DNA of 41,503 bases from an uncultured Lachnospiraceae bacterium (GTDB lineage Bacteria > Bacillota > Clostridia > Lachnospirales > Lachnospiraceae), in assembly GCA_934343915.1 (NCBI GenBank), contig CAKRIL010000025.1, positions 1-41,503 of the forward strand. Direction: 5' to 3'. How positions within the stretch are numbered: the first letter of the stretch is position 1; each line of letters begins with the position of its first letter. Below the pieces are notes generated by a model that worked only from the letters and a program-made list of their open reading frames with translations, was not told the origin of the DNA and did not search any database. Position numbers and translations under genes: made by a program. This document shows positions 9,557 through 17,859 of this stretch, one piece after another.

Positions 9557-10291
9557 CTATTCCTCCTTTACACCGCCGAAGCGTCTGTCACGCTTATTAT
9601 ATTTTCTAATCTCCTCGACAAGATAGTCCATATTAAAATCAGGCCATAACACCTCCGGGAAATCGAATTCCGAATATGCACACTGCCAAAGAAGATAATT
9701 GGATATTCTCTTCTCCCCGCTCGTTCTTATAAGGAAATCAGGATCCGGAATATCCCTTGTGTCAAGGTGTGCCGAAATCATATCCTCCGTAATTGTATCC
9801 GGGTCTATTCCCTTCTCAATGCACTCCTTAGCTATCTCGCGGACTGCTCTTGTAATCTCATCTCGTGAGCCGTAATTGAGAGCAATTTGGAAGTTAAGTC
9901 CCGTATTATTCCTGGTTGCTTCCTCAAGCTCGTCTATCTTGTCTACAATATCCTGTGCAAGCTCATCCCGTCTGCCGAGAATTCTAACACGCATATTGTC
10001 CTTGTTGCTTCGCTTAATACAGTCAGTCAGGTAGCTTCTAAGAAGCTTCATCAGACCGTTGACCTCTGACTCCGAACGCTTCCAGTTCTCAGTCGAAAAT
10101 ACATATATTGTAAAATACTTAACGCCAATCTCGTCCATATCACGGCAGGTCTGCTCAATGACCTTGCAGCCCTGTGAATGTCCGAAATTACGCGGCATCA
10201 TTCTCTTTTTTGCCCATCTTCCGTTGCCGTCCAATATTATTGCAATATGATTCGGCACGTTCATACCAAGTTTCTCGTTAAATGTATCCAA
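9557..10291 (-). CDS. uppS: isoprenyl transferase (undecaprenyl diphosphate synthase)
   Basis: This cis-prenyltransferase condenses IPP onto FPP to make the C55 carrier used for peptidoglycan and other wall polymers. Family motifs are IAIILDGNGRWAKKR with the catalytic aspartate, FGHSQG, TIYVFSTENWKRS, LNYGSRDEI, and the C-terminal DFLIRTSGEKRISNYLLWQ. The 244-aa length is typical. The start is TTG, preceded by AGGAGG; a later ATG at residue 10 lacks a comparable site. Coupled to cdsA downstream. Separated from frr upstream by about 108 bp containing a terminator-like hairpin. Confidence 0.96.
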   Translation of the reverse strand: MDTFNEKLGMNVPNHIAIILDGNGRWAKKRMMPRNFGHSQGCKVIEQTCRDMDEIGVKYFTIYVFSTENWKRSESEVNGLMKLLRSYLTDCIKRSNKDNMRVRILGRRDELAQDIVDKIDELEEATRNNTGLNFQIALNYGSRDEITRAVREIAKECIEKGIDPDTITEDMISAHLDTRDIPDPDFLIRTSGEKRISNYLLWQCAYSEFDFPEVLWPDFNMDYLVEEIRKYNKRDRRFGGVKEE

Positions 10292-10340
10292 TACTGCCTC
10301 CTAATATATCATCAAAAACATTATCCTATTTACACAAAAT

Positions 10341-10378
10341 AGGCTGTCACCGATGTGTGAAGCATCCGTAACAGCCTT
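10341..10378 (-). terminator. hairpin between frr and uppS, probable partial terminator
   Basis: On the minus strand AGGCTGTTACGGAT pairs with ATCGGTGACAGCCT around a short loop, and ATTTTG follows. The stem is about 13 bp with one or two mismatches. It lies after the frr stop and before uppS, so it may terminate or attenuate read-through from pyrH-frr. The T-run is weak, so full termination is uncertain. Confidence 0.55.
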
Positions 10379-10399
10379 GGATATTCAAAATATAGACTC

Positions 10400-10951
10400 T
10401 TATACTGTAAGAATCTCCTTAGACTTCTCTTCTACTGCCTTATCAACCTCTGCAATATACTTATCTGTGAGCTTCTGAACATCAGCCTCAATGTTCTTGT
10501 ACTCATCCTCGGAGATAAGATTATCCTTATTCTGCTTCTTGAAGAAGTCATTAGCATCTCTGCGGACATTTCTTATGGCAACCTTCGCATTCTCGCCCTT
10601 CTTCTTGATATCCTTAACGATTTCCTTACGTCTGTCCTCTGTAAGCTCAGGGAATATAAGACGTATAACCTTACCATCATTGTTAGGAGTGATACCAAGG
10701 TCTGATACCATAATCATCTTCTCAATCTCCTTAATAAGGCTTGACTCCCATGGCTGAATCTGAATCATTCTCGCCTCAGGAACGGATACATTGGCTACCT
10801 GCTGAAGCGGTGTAGGTGTTCCGTAATAATCAACTCTTATCTTGTCAAGAATATGCGGGTTAGCACGACCTGCTCTGATTGTTGCATAATCCTCGTATAA
10901 TGTATCAAGCGTCTTGTTCATCTTCTCTTCGAATTCTTTAATATCTGCCAT
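10400..10951 (-). CDS. frr: ribosome recycling factor
   Basis: RRF works with EF-G to split post-termination ribosomes. The sequence matches the family along its length: an N-terminal helix, TIRAGRANPHILDKIRVDYYG, TPLQQVANVSVPEARMIQIQ, GITPNNDGKVIRL, LTEDRRKEIVKDIKKKGE and VRNVRRDAND-like segments. A longer frame would start at a TTG at 10963, but that codon overlaps the Shine-Dalgarno GGAGG. The ATG at 10951 (MADIKEFEEK) lies five bases after GGAGG, giving 183 aa. It directly follows pyrH, the order seen widely in bacteria. Confidence 0.96.
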   Translation of the reverse strand: MADIKEFEEKMNKTLDTLYEDYATIRAGRANPHILDKIRVDYYGTPTPLQQVANVSVPEARMIQIQPWESSLIKEIEKMIMVSDLGITPNNDGKVIRLIFPELTEDRRKEIVKDIKKKGENAKVAIRNVRRDANDFFKKQNKDNLISEDEYKNIEADVQKLTDKYIAEVDKAVEEKSKEILTV

Positions 10952-10997
10952 AATTTCCTCCAAAAATCAATATTATTGTTATGTAATAATGTCAAGC

Positions 10998-11699
10998 TTA
11001 AGCTGTAACCACCGTGCCGTCTATTTTGCCTGCAACAGTATTGACAATACTGTTCTCCCTGTTAAGTCCGAATATAACAAGCGGCATTTTATTTTCCATA
11101 CACATTACGGATGCTGTCATGTCTATGACACCGAGCTTTCTGTCAACAACCTCCTGAATGGAGAGTGTATCGAACTTCTTGGCGTCAGGATTAACCTTCG
11201 GGTCGCTGTCATATACTCCGTCGATAGCCTTGGCAAGCAGAATTGCATCTGCCTCCATCTCAATCGCTCTGAGCACAATACCTGTATCCGTTGAAAAATA
11301 CGGATGTCCTGTTCCTCCCGCAAAGAATACTATCTTTCCCTGCTTAAAGCACTCATTTGCCAAATCCTTTGAAAAGAGCTTCGTCATTGAGCCGCATGCA
11401 AACGGTGTAAGAATCTCCGTTGAAAGTCCTACGGAACGGAACATCTCTGATACATATATGCAGTTCATGATGGTCGCAAGCATTCCAATCTGGTCTGCCT
11501 TGGTTCTGTCCATGTTCTCACTGGAACGACCTCTCCAAAAATTGCCGCCTCCTATAACAATTCCTATCTCCTTGCCAAGCTCCGAAACCTGCTTAACCTG
11601 CTTGGCAATAGCCAATACGGTAGCTTCATCAAAGCCTGTCTTCTTGTCACCTGCAAGTGCTTCACCGCTCAGTTTTAACATAATTCTGTCAAGTTTCAT
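10998..11699 (-). CDS. pyrH: UMP kinase
   Basis: PyrH is a hexameric amino-acid-kinase-fold enzyme that phosphorylates UMP to UDP. Motifs: LKLSGEALAG at the N-terminus for phosphate binding, GIVIGGGNFWRGR, DQIGMLATIMN, and FFAGGTGHPYFSTDT. The 233 aa is on the short side of the usual 235-245 but complete. The ATG at 11699 follows AGGAG. The gene lies 22 bp after the bactofilin gene and 46 bp before frr. Confidence 0.96.
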   Translation of the reverse strand: MKLDRIMLKLSGEALAGDKKTGFDEATVLAIAKQVKQVSELGKEIGIVIGGGNFWRGRSSENMDRTKADQIGMLATIMNCIYVSEMFRSVGLSTEILTPFACGSMTKLFSKDLANECFKQGKIVFFAGGTGHPYFSTDTGIVLRAIEMEADAILLAKAIDGVYDSDPKVNPDAKKFDTLSIQEVVDRKLGVIDMTASVMCMENKMPLVIFGLNRENSIVNTVAGKIDGTVVTA

Positions 11700-11721
11700 T
11701 GTATCTGCTCCTATATGTTAT

Positions 11722-12441
11722 TTATTTGTCTTTAAAGAACTTGCTTGGGCTGTTGTCAGAGTAGCACTGTGAACAATGTCCCTCAATAACCGCACCGTTG
11801 TTAATCTGAACTGATTCAGACTTAATATCGCCCATAACAATCGCAGTTGTATCAATAATAACAGGACCATGAACATCGATATCTCCCTTGATTGCTCCTG
11901 CAATTACTGCTGAAGTTGATGCAAGGTCACCTATAACCACTGAGCCATTGCCAATCTTGGCTGCTCCGTCGCAGCTTATATTTCCTGTAATCTGTGCTTC
12001 ATTAGAATAGAAGGCTGCGGAATGGGTATTTCCCTGAATTGTTCCGCTGACGCTTAACTTGCCCTGGCATGATACATTGCCTATAACCGTACCGAGAAGC
12101 TCTATCGCACCGCTTGACTCGATATCACCCGTAATCTTAAGACCCGGTGTAATAATTGCAGTCTCAACCGATGTATCCCTGCTCTGTGCAGACTGTTCAG
12201 GCTGTACATGCTTCTCAACAGGTGTGCTCTTAACCTGCGCAGCCGGTTCCTGTACCGGTGTCTTAACCGCAGGTGCCGGTTCAGCCTTCTTGACCGCTGC
12301 CGGCTTCTCAAGCGTATCAACCATTGCATTATCATCCGGAACGTTATTCTTATTAGCCGGACCTCCTGTTGCAATGGCATCATCTACAAGCTCATTAACC
12401 GCCTGAGATACATCATCCTTAAAATCCTTAAAAAAACCCAT
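11722..12441 (-). CDS. bactofilin family cytoskeletal protein
   Basis: Residues about 93-215 form the bactofilin repeat pattern of short beta-helix rungs (GLKITGDIESSGAIELLG, GNVSCQGKLSVSGTIQG, AQITGNISCDGAAKIG, AGAIKGDIDVHGPV, MGDIKSESVQI). Bactofilins polymerise without nucleotide and place cell-wall enzymes at the membrane. Before this lies an amphipathic N-terminus (MGFFKDFKDDVSQAV) and a Pro/Ala/Glu linker (about 45-90), unusual in length. The ATG has GGAGG at good spacing, and the Shine-Dalgarno follows the stop of the deacetylase gene 12 bp upstream. The coupling suggests a shared role in wall shaping, which is inference. Confidence 0.88.
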   Translation of the reverse strand: MGFFKDFKDDVSQAVNELVDDAIATGGPANKNNVPDDNAMVDTLEKPAAVKKAEPAPAVKTPVQEPAAQVKSTPVEKHVQPEQSAQSRDTSVETAIITPGLKITGDIESSGAIELLGTVIGNVSCQGKLSVSGTIQGNTHSAAFYSNEAQITGNISCDGAAKIGNGSVVIGDLASTSAVIAGAIKGDIDVHGPVIIDTTAIVMGDIKSESVQINNGAVIEGHCSQCYSDNSPSKFFKDK

Positions 12442-12453
12442 GTCGTCCTCCTG

Positions 12454-13527
12454 TCACTGCACACTGTCTGAAGCTATGTGCTGTATTAATGTAGTATTTT
12501 CTGTAATCGGAAGTATCACCGCATCCATCTCCACAAGTCGCTTTAACAGCTCCGGGAGCATATCAACGGTTGTCCCAAGATTATCTGCATCATGCATAAG
12601 CACAACACAGATGTCCTTCTTATTAATGTCCTTAAAAATATTCTCAAGCAGCGTATCAACCGGAAGCTCTTTTCCTTCCGCATCCTGAGCTGAGACATTC
12701 CAGTCAAAATATGTGATGCCCTTGTCATTGAGATACTTTATAAAGTTCTCCATAGGTATCGAGCTCACAAGATTGCTTGAGCCGCCCGGGAAGCGGTACA
12801 GCTTCGGAGCAGTGCCCGTGACACTCTCGATGTAACTGCTGACCTTGTTGAAATCCTCATCAAATGCCTCAACAGACTTGTATATCTCGTTGTATTTATG
12901 AGAATACGAATGCATTCCGATCGAATGTCCATCCTCAACTATTCTCTTATATTCATCAACGAACTCCTCGGCTTCATTGCCGATTGTAAAGAAGGTTGCC
13001 TTAACATTGTACTCGTCAAGAATATCCAAAATACGACCTGTATTATGGCTTGGTCCGTCATCGAAGGTCAGGTACACAACCTTTCTTCCTTCGCTCAATG
13101 CTTCCTCAATCATTGATTCCGAATATGCACCGTACACACCCTCCTGCGGCTGTACACTGACATATCGGTCTGATTCGCGCTCTTCAAGCTCCGGTGTCTC
13201 GGTATCCGCTTCCGTATCCGCTTCCGCATCACTCTCTGTCTCTGTGTCACTTTCTGTCTCGTTCGCATACACATAATCCGGAGCGGTAGGTCTCTCAGAC
13301 TTAGCCTGTTGTGCCGTTCCCTGTGCATCGTCCTCCGACTCCGATAATCTCATCGTCATAAGAACATTAAGCTGTTTCTCCAAATGACCGACCCTAACGA
13401 ATAAAATAACACAAAAAATTGTCGGTAGCAATATTAAAAACAATAAAAAAAGAACAATAATTTTCTTATAAAGCTTAATTCTCTTTCTGCGCATCTCCTG
13501 CGCGGTATATCCAACAGAATCTGCCAT
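12454..13527 (-). CDS. membrane-anchored polysaccharide deacetylase (NodB domain)
   Basis: The NodB catalytic motifs are present: TFDDGP (metal and base aspartates), HSYSHKY (metal histidines), RFPGGSS, FDWNVSAQD and VLMHDAD. The domain occupies roughly residues 145-345. A single membrane segment at about 23-46 with a basic N-terminus suggests a type II membrane protein with the enzyme outside. A linker at about 85-118 is a run of Glu/Asp/Thr repeats (ETESD, DTEAD). The family removes acetyl groups from peptidoglycan or other glycans; the substrate cannot be told here. The ATG at 13527 follows AGAGG. It is the first gene of the cluster that continues with bactofilin and pyrH. Confidence 0.9.
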   Translation of the reverse strand: MADSVGYTAQEMRRKRIKLYKKIIVLFLLFLILLPTIFCVILFVRVGHLEKQLNVLMTMRLSESEDDAQGTAQQAKSERPTAPDYVYANETESDTETESDAEADTEADTETPELEERESDRYVSVQPQEGVYGAYSESMIEEALSEGRKVVYLTFDDGPSHNTGRILDILDEYNVKATFFTIGNEAEEFVDEYKRIVEDGHSIGMHSYSHKYNEIYKSVEAFDEDFNKVSSYIESVTGTAPKLYRFPGGSSNLVSSIPMENFIKYLNDKGITYFDWNVSAQDAEGKELPVDTLLENIFKDINKKDICVVLMHDADNLGTTVDMLPELLKRLVEMDAVILPITENTTLIQHIASDSVQ

Positions 13528-13610
13528 GGCATTTCCTCTTTTATCTTACATATTATAAATAACATATATCGGCAATCCGTACAGCCGACATTCTTCCTAT
13601 ATCTTATAAT

Positions 13611-13800
13611 AATCGTGATTTCTCCGTTCTTCGAACTTGCGAAATCACAACCGCCATTCGCAAATCGGGCTATCGCCCTGTTTTGCTCATGTCTGTTTAT
13701 CCATCTAATGGATTTATTATATCGTGAGCACAGCTCACTCAATAATTTCGCCGTTCGTCAAGAGTGAGCAAGCTCCCTCTGACTCTCTTGCGCTCATTAT
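13611..13800. repeat. multi-hairpin element, probable dispersed repeat
   Basis: Five inverted repeats follow one another: GTGATTTC/GAAATCAC (13615-13648) with an inner GTTC/GAAC; GGGC-TATC-GCCC (13667-13678); ATCCAT-CTA-ATGGAT (13699-13713); GTGAGC-ACA-GCTCAC (13724-13738); and GAGTGAGCAAG with CTTGCGCTCAT (13763-13797). It fills most of the 13528-13958 gap between divergently transcribed genes. A 102-aa open frame on the minus strand crosses part of it but shows no family or ribosome binding site. I read it as an untranslated structured repeat. Whether it recurs in the genome cannot be seen here. Confidence 0.6.
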
Positions 13801-13875
13801 ATCATAAATAATAGCACATAAATAAAAATATTTGAAGGGATTATTCGCTTTTTTTAAGCTTTTTTTTAAAAAATA

Positions 13876-13904
13876 TTGAGAAATTTCTTTTCTGCATATA
13901 TACT
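13876..13904 (+). promoter_or_regulatory. sigma-A-type promoter of hisA
   Basis: TTGAGA, 17 bp, TATACT on the plus strand, about 55 bp before the hisA ATG. The leader holds a small perfect hairpin, GCGGC-AA-GCCGC (13930-13941 region), just before the GGGG ribosome binding site at 13950-13953. Confidence 0.75.
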
Positions 13905-13958
13905 CAAATCAAAATTATACAAAACAAGTGCGGCAAGCCGCTCAGAAATGGGGTTAAT

Positions 13959-14741
13959 ATGGAATTCAGACCATGTATAGATATACACAACGGCAAGGTT
14001 AAGCAGATAGTAGGCGGAAGTCTTGCCGATGCAGGTGATTACGCCAAAGAAAACTTTGTCAGTGAAGCCGATGCGGCATATTTTTCAGACCTGTATTATA
14101 AGCTGGGCATACGCGGAGGACATGTAATCATGCTCAACTCCGCCTCCTCCCCTTACTACGAGACAACTAAGCTTCAGGCTTTTTCCGCACTCTCAAGGCA
14201 TCCCGGTTTTCTTCAGATCGGTGGCGGCATCACGGCGGACAATGCCTCCGAATTTCTCTCTGCCGGTGCTTCACATGTCATTGTGACCTCATATGTATTC
14301 CGTGAAGGGCGAATCGACTATGACAGATTGAAACTTCTATCGTCAACAGTCGGCAGAGAACATATTGTTCTTGATTTAAGCTGCCGGAGAGTGAATGATG
14401 AATACCGCATAGTCACCGACCGCTGGCAGAACATAACAGACACCTTAGTCACACCATCACTTCTTGCCGGGCTGTCAGAATACTGCGATGAATACCTTAT
14501 ACACGCCGTCGATGTCGAGGGTAAATGCCATGGAATAGAAAAAGAGCTTGTAAGCTCCCTCTCGGAATATTCCGGACTTCCGCTCACCTATGCCGGAGGT
14601 GTCGGCTCATTTTCCGACCTCAATGAATTGAAGATACTAGGCAAAAATAAGCTCAATGTAACTATCGGTAGTGCTCTCGACCTCTTCGGAGGCACCATGC
14701 CGCTTGACGAAGTATTGAACTTTATGACGGACACACACTAA
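13959..14741 (+). CDS. hisA: ProFAR isomerase, eukaryotic-type HisA
   Basis: The 260-aa protein is a (beta/alpha)8 barrel with FRPCIDIHNGKVKQIVGG at strand 1, LQIGGGITADNASEFL in the middle, HAVDVEGKCHGIE, and LTYAGGVGSFSDL near the end. This pattern is that of the yeast HIS6-like branch of HisA rather than the usual bacterial branch, which begins with a different ALDL-type motif. The expected reaction is isomerisation of ProFAR to PRFAR in histidine synthesis. The gene is not in a his operon: it stands alone on the plus strand with its own promoter (13876-13904) and a terminator after it. The ATG at 13959 follows GGGG with five bases between. Confidence 0.87.
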   Translation: MEFRPCIDIHNGKVKQIVGGSLADAGDYAKENFVSEADAAYFSDLYYKLGIRGGHVIMLNSASSPYYETTKLQAFSALSRHPGFLQIGGGITADNASEFLSAGASHVIVTSYVFREGRIDYDRLKLLSSTVGREHIVLDLSCRRVNDEYRIVTDRWQNITDTLVTPSLLAGLSEYCDEYLIHAVDVEGKCHGIEKELVSSLSEYSGLPLTYAGGVGSFSDLNELKILGKNKLNVTIGSALDLFGGTMPLDEVLNFMTDTH

Positions 14742-14755
14742 TCTTAATCTGAAAA

Positions 14756-14810
14756 CACGCTGCCTTTTTGATTCCTCTTAAGAGGTCTCGTCCGGCAGCG
14801 TGCTTTTTAT
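14756..14810. terminator. bidirectional terminator between hisA and yebC
   Basis: CACGCTGCC (14756-14764) pairs with GGCAGCGTG (14794-14802), with a nested CCTCTTAAGAGG inside the loop. CTTTTTAT follows on the plus strand and a T-run (TTTTCAG) on the minus strand. It lies between two convergent genes, so it can stop both transcripts. Confidence 0.85.
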
Positions 14811-14826
14811 ATACATATTCTGTTAA

Positions 14827-15555
14827 TTACTCTTCCCAGTTATGCCATACTTCCTGAACATCATCATCGTCATCGAGAAGATCAAGGATACGGTTCATCT
14901 GCTTGATGTCCTCCTCAGATGCGAGTGTTACATAGTTCTGAGGAATCATAGTTACCTCAGCCTGTGCCATCTTAATGCCAAGAGCTTCAAGAGCCTCTCT
15001 TACGGCACCGCAGGAATCCGGATCAGTAAGAATCTCATAGCTGTCCTCATCCTCATCAAAATCCTCTGCACCTGCATCAAGAGCTGCCATCATGAGCTCA
15101 TCTGCATCCATGCTGCACTCTTCCTTATCAATGATAATCTGACCCTTCTTGTCGAACATGAAGGATACACAGCCCTGTGTACCGATGTTGCCGCCGCCCT
15201 TTGTAAATGCGCTGCGGACATTGGCTGCTGTTCTGTTCTTGTTATCTGTAAGGCACTCAACGATAATAGCTGTGCCGCTTGGACCATAGCCCTCATATGT
15301 AGCAACCACATAGTTAGCTGCGTTGCTGTCTCCGGCTGCCTTCTTAACACTTCTGTCGATAGTGTCATTAGGCATGTTGTTAGCCTTAGCCTTAGCAATA
15401 ACATCACGAAGCTTGCTGTTATTGTTAGGATCCGGACCGCCCTCCTTAACTGCAATCATAAGTTCCTTACCGATTCTGGTAAAAATCTTACCCTTTGCTG
15501 CGTCATTCTTCTCTTTTTTATGCTTAATATTGGCAAATTTTGAATGTCCTGACAT
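14827..15555 (-). CDS. yebC: YebC/TACO1-family translation factor
   Basis: The family signature MSGHSKFANIKHKKEKNDAA marks the N-terminus, followed by GKIFTRIGKELMIAVKEGGPDP, NMPNDTIDRSVKKA and YEGYGPSGTAIIVECLTDN. YebC proteins were long annotated as transcriptional regulators and are now linked to relieving ribosome stalling at proline-rich stretches. A longer frame starts at 15648, but it would run inside pnp. The ATG at 15555 starts 1 bp after the pnp stop, with AAGGAAGG upstream in the last pnp codons, so I chose it (242 aa). It ends at the terminator at 14756-14810. Confidence 0.94.
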   Translation of the reverse strand: MSGHSKFANIKHKKEKNDAAKGKIFTRIGKELMIAVKEGGPDPNNNSKLRDVIAKAKANNMPNDTIDRSVKKAAGDSNAANYVVATYEGYGPSGTAIIVECLTDNKNRTAANVRSAFTKGGGNIGTQGCVSFMFDKKGQIIIDKEECSMDADELMMAALDAGAEDFDEDEDSYEILTDPDSCGAVREALEALGIKMAQAEVTMIPQNYVTLASEEDIKQMNRILDLLDDDDDVQEVWHNWEE

Positions 15556-15556
15556 A

Positions 15557-17650
15557 TTAGTTAGTTCCTTCCTTGTAATCCTTAATGCTGAAGCTGTAAC
15601 GTCCCATCTTGTCCTTGCCAAGGCATACGACCTTAACAACATCACCAAGTGTAAGAACGTCCTCTACATGGTCAATTCTCTCCTTGCTTATCTTGGAAAT
15701 GTGAACCATTCCCTCCTTGCCTGGAGCGAACTCTATAAATGCACCGAATTCCTTGATGCTGATAACCTTGCCCTCAAATACCTGTCCCTCTTCGTAATCT
15801 GTTACGATAGTCTGGATGTACTTGATAGCCTTGTCCATCATAGCCTTATCTGTTCCGCATACTGATACGGCACCGTCATCCGTGATGTCAATCTTAACGC
15901 CTGTCTCATCGATGATTGCGTTGATTGTCTTTCCTCTCTGTCCGACAACATCACCAATCTTGGATGGGTCAATCTGTATCTGAACAATCTTAGGAGCGTA
16001 TGGTCCGACTTCTTTTCTTGGCTCAGCGATAGCCGGCTTCATACAGGTATCCATGATGAACATTCTTGCCTCACGGCATCTTGCAATGGCACCCTCAACG
16101 ATAGGTCTTGTAAGACCGTGAATCTTGATATCCATCTGGATAGCTGTGATACCGTCTGTTGTACCTGTTACCTTAAAGTCCATATCTCCGAAGAAGTCCT
16201 CAAGTCCCTGAATATCTGTAAGAAGTACATAATCATCATCTGTCTCACCTGTAACGAGACCGCATGAGATACCTGCAACCATCTTCTTAATAGGAACACC
16301 GGCTGCCATAAGTGACATACATGATGCACATGTAGAAGCCATTGATGTTGAACCATTAGACTCAAACGTCTCGGATACGGTTCTGATTGCATATGGGAAC
16401 TCTTCCTCTGAAGGAAGTACCGGCACAAGTGCTCTCTCTGCAAGCGCACCATGTCCGATTTCACGACGGCCAGGACCTCTTGAAACCTTAGTCTCACCTA
16501 CTGAGTAAGCAGGGAAATTGTAGTGGTGCATATATCTCTTGGATGTTGTGTCATCAAGTCCGTCAAGCTTCTGTGCCTCAGATAATGGTGCAAGTGTACA
16601 TACGTTGCATATCTGAGTCTGTCCTCTTGTGAACATTGCGGAACCGTGAACTCTAGGAATGATATCAACCTCTGCTGCAAGCGGACGAATCTGAGTAATC
16701 TCACGTCCGTCAGGTCTCTTGTGATCCTTAAGAATCATCTTACGAACAGTCTTCTTCTCATACTGATAAACTGCCTCATCAATAAGTGGGAGCCAGTCCT
16801 CCTTATCGGCAAAGCTCTCTGCAAGCTTATCCTTTAAGTTTCTGATTCTCTCCTCTCTTACCTGCTTCTCAGGAGCGAACATAACAACCTCCATCTCAGC
16901 AGGAGGAACTATTTCCTTAATGGCTGTGAATAACTCCTCAGGGATTGCGCAGCTTGTATACTCATGCTTAGGCTTGCCGCACTCAGCAACAATCTTGTCG
17001 ATGAAGGCGATAACCTGCTGATTGACCTCATGTGCCTTGTAAATAGCCTCTACCATCTTAGCCTCAGGAACCTCGTTAGCACCTGCCTCAATCATGATAA
17101 CCTTGTCTCTTGTCGAAGCAACCGTAAGCTTAAGGTCTGATACAGCATTCTGTGCTGAATTAGGGTTGATTACGAACTCGCCGTCAATAAGACCTACCTG
17201 TGTTGTTGCACATGGCCCATCAAACGGAATATCCGAGATTGCAACTGCGATTGCAGAACCTAACATAGCTGTAAGCTCAGGTGCACATTCAGGGTCAACG
17301 GACATAACCATATTGTTGAGTGTTACATCATTTCTGTAATCCTTAGGGAAAAGAGGTCTCATAGGTCTGTCGATAACACGGGATGTAAGAATAGCGTTCT
17401 CGGAAGCCTTACCCTCTCTCTTATTAAAGCCGCCCGGAATCTTACCTACGGCATATAACTTCTCCTCATACTCAACTGATAATGGGAAGAAATCAATACC
17501 ATCTCTAGGCTTCTCCGAAGCTGTTGCTGTTGATAATACTGTTGTATCTCCGTCGTGCATGAATGCGGCACCGTTAGCCTGTGCAGCAACTCTTCCGACA
17601 TCAACTGTAAGTGTTCTGCCGGCTAATTCCATAGAAAAACTCTTGTACAT
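15557..17650 (-). CDS. pnp: polyribonucleotide nucleotidyltransferase (PNPase)
   Basis: PNPase degrades RNA 3'-5' by phosphorolysis as a trimer. The 697 aa hold two RNase PH domains (first with VDVGRVAAQANGAAFM; second with KRPDGREITQIRPL and SETFESNGSTSMAS), an alpha-helical linker, a KH domain (GDVVGQRGKTINAIIDETG), and an S1 domain (VFEGKVISIKEFGAFIEF, GMVHISKIS). The ATG at 17650 follows AAGGAG. It lies downstream of rpsO, the conserved rpsO-pnp order, behind a long leader hairpin at 17686-17772. Confidence 0.97.
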   Translation of the reverse strand: MYKSFSMELAGRTLTVDVGRVAAQANGAAFMHDGDTTVLSTATASEKPRDGIDFFPLSVEYEEKLYAVGKIPGGFNKREGKASENAILTSRVIDRPMRPLFPKDYRNDVTLNNMVMSVDPECAPELTAMLGSAIAVAISDIPFDGPCATTQVGLIDGEFVINPNSAQNAVSDLKLTVASTRDKVIMIEAGANEVPEAKMVEAIYKAHEVNQQVIAFIDKIVAECGKPKHEYTSCAIPEELFTAIKEIVPPAEMEVVMFAPEKQVREERIRNLKDKLAESFADKEDWLPLIDEAVYQYEKKTVRKMILKDHKRPDGREITQIRPLAAEVDIIPRVHGSAMFTRGQTQICNVCTLAPLSEAQKLDGLDDTTSKRYMHHYNFPAYSVGETKVSRGPGRREIGHGALAERALVPVLPSEEEFPYAIRTVSETFESNGSTSMASTCASCMSLMAAGVPIKKMVAGISCGLVTGETDDDYVLLTDIQGLEDFFGDMDFKVTGTTDGITAIQMDIKIHGLTRPIVEGAIARCREARMFIMDTCMKPAIAEPRKEVGPYAPKIVQIQIDPSKIGDVVGQRGKTINAIIDETGVKIDITDDGAVSVCGTDKAMMDKAIKYIQTIVTDYEEGQVFEGKVISIKEFGAFIEFAPGKEGMVHISKISKERIDHVEDVLTLGDVVKVVCLGKDKMGRYSFSIKDYKEGTN

Positions 17651-17685
17651 GTCTAATCTCCTTTTCGTTTTCTTTTTTGAACTGT

Positions 17686-17772
17686 CGCAGAAGAAACCGA
17701 AACAACTGAAAAGTACACGAAAATCCCATTATGTCATGTATTTTTCAGAAGTCTCGGAAAATTTCTCCTGCG
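17686..17772 (-). promoter_or_regulatory. pnp leader long stem-loop, probable autoregulation/processing site
   Basis: In the pnp 5' leader, CGCAGGAGAAA on the minus strand pairs with TTTCTTCTGCG 87 nt apart, and inside it CTGAAAAATACATGA pairs with GTGTACTTTTCAG. The result is an imperfect stem of about 35 bp ending some 35 nt before the pnp start. In Escherichia coli a leader stem of this type is cut by RNase III and lets PNPase repress itself; the same use here is inference. Confidence 0.6.
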
Positions 17773-17828
17773 TACTTGCGGCATGTCTGCCTCGTCAACA
17801 AGCCGTAAAAAAGGACTTATTAACGCAT

Positions 17829-17851
17829 AAAAGGGCGGATAAACTCCGCCC
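17829..17851 (-). terminator. rho-independent terminator after rpsO
   Basis: On the minus strand GGGCGGA-GTTTA-TCCGCCC is followed by TTTTAT. It starts about 8 bp after the rpsO stop. It would trim rpsO from pnp, with partial read-through into the pnp leader. Confidence 0.8.
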
Positions 17852-17859
17852 TCCCATAA

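Noticed and set aside
13434..13742. A 102-aa minus-strand frame across the multi-hairpin element
   Set aside because: It overlaps the deacetylase start and consists of hairpin sequence; no usable start signal.
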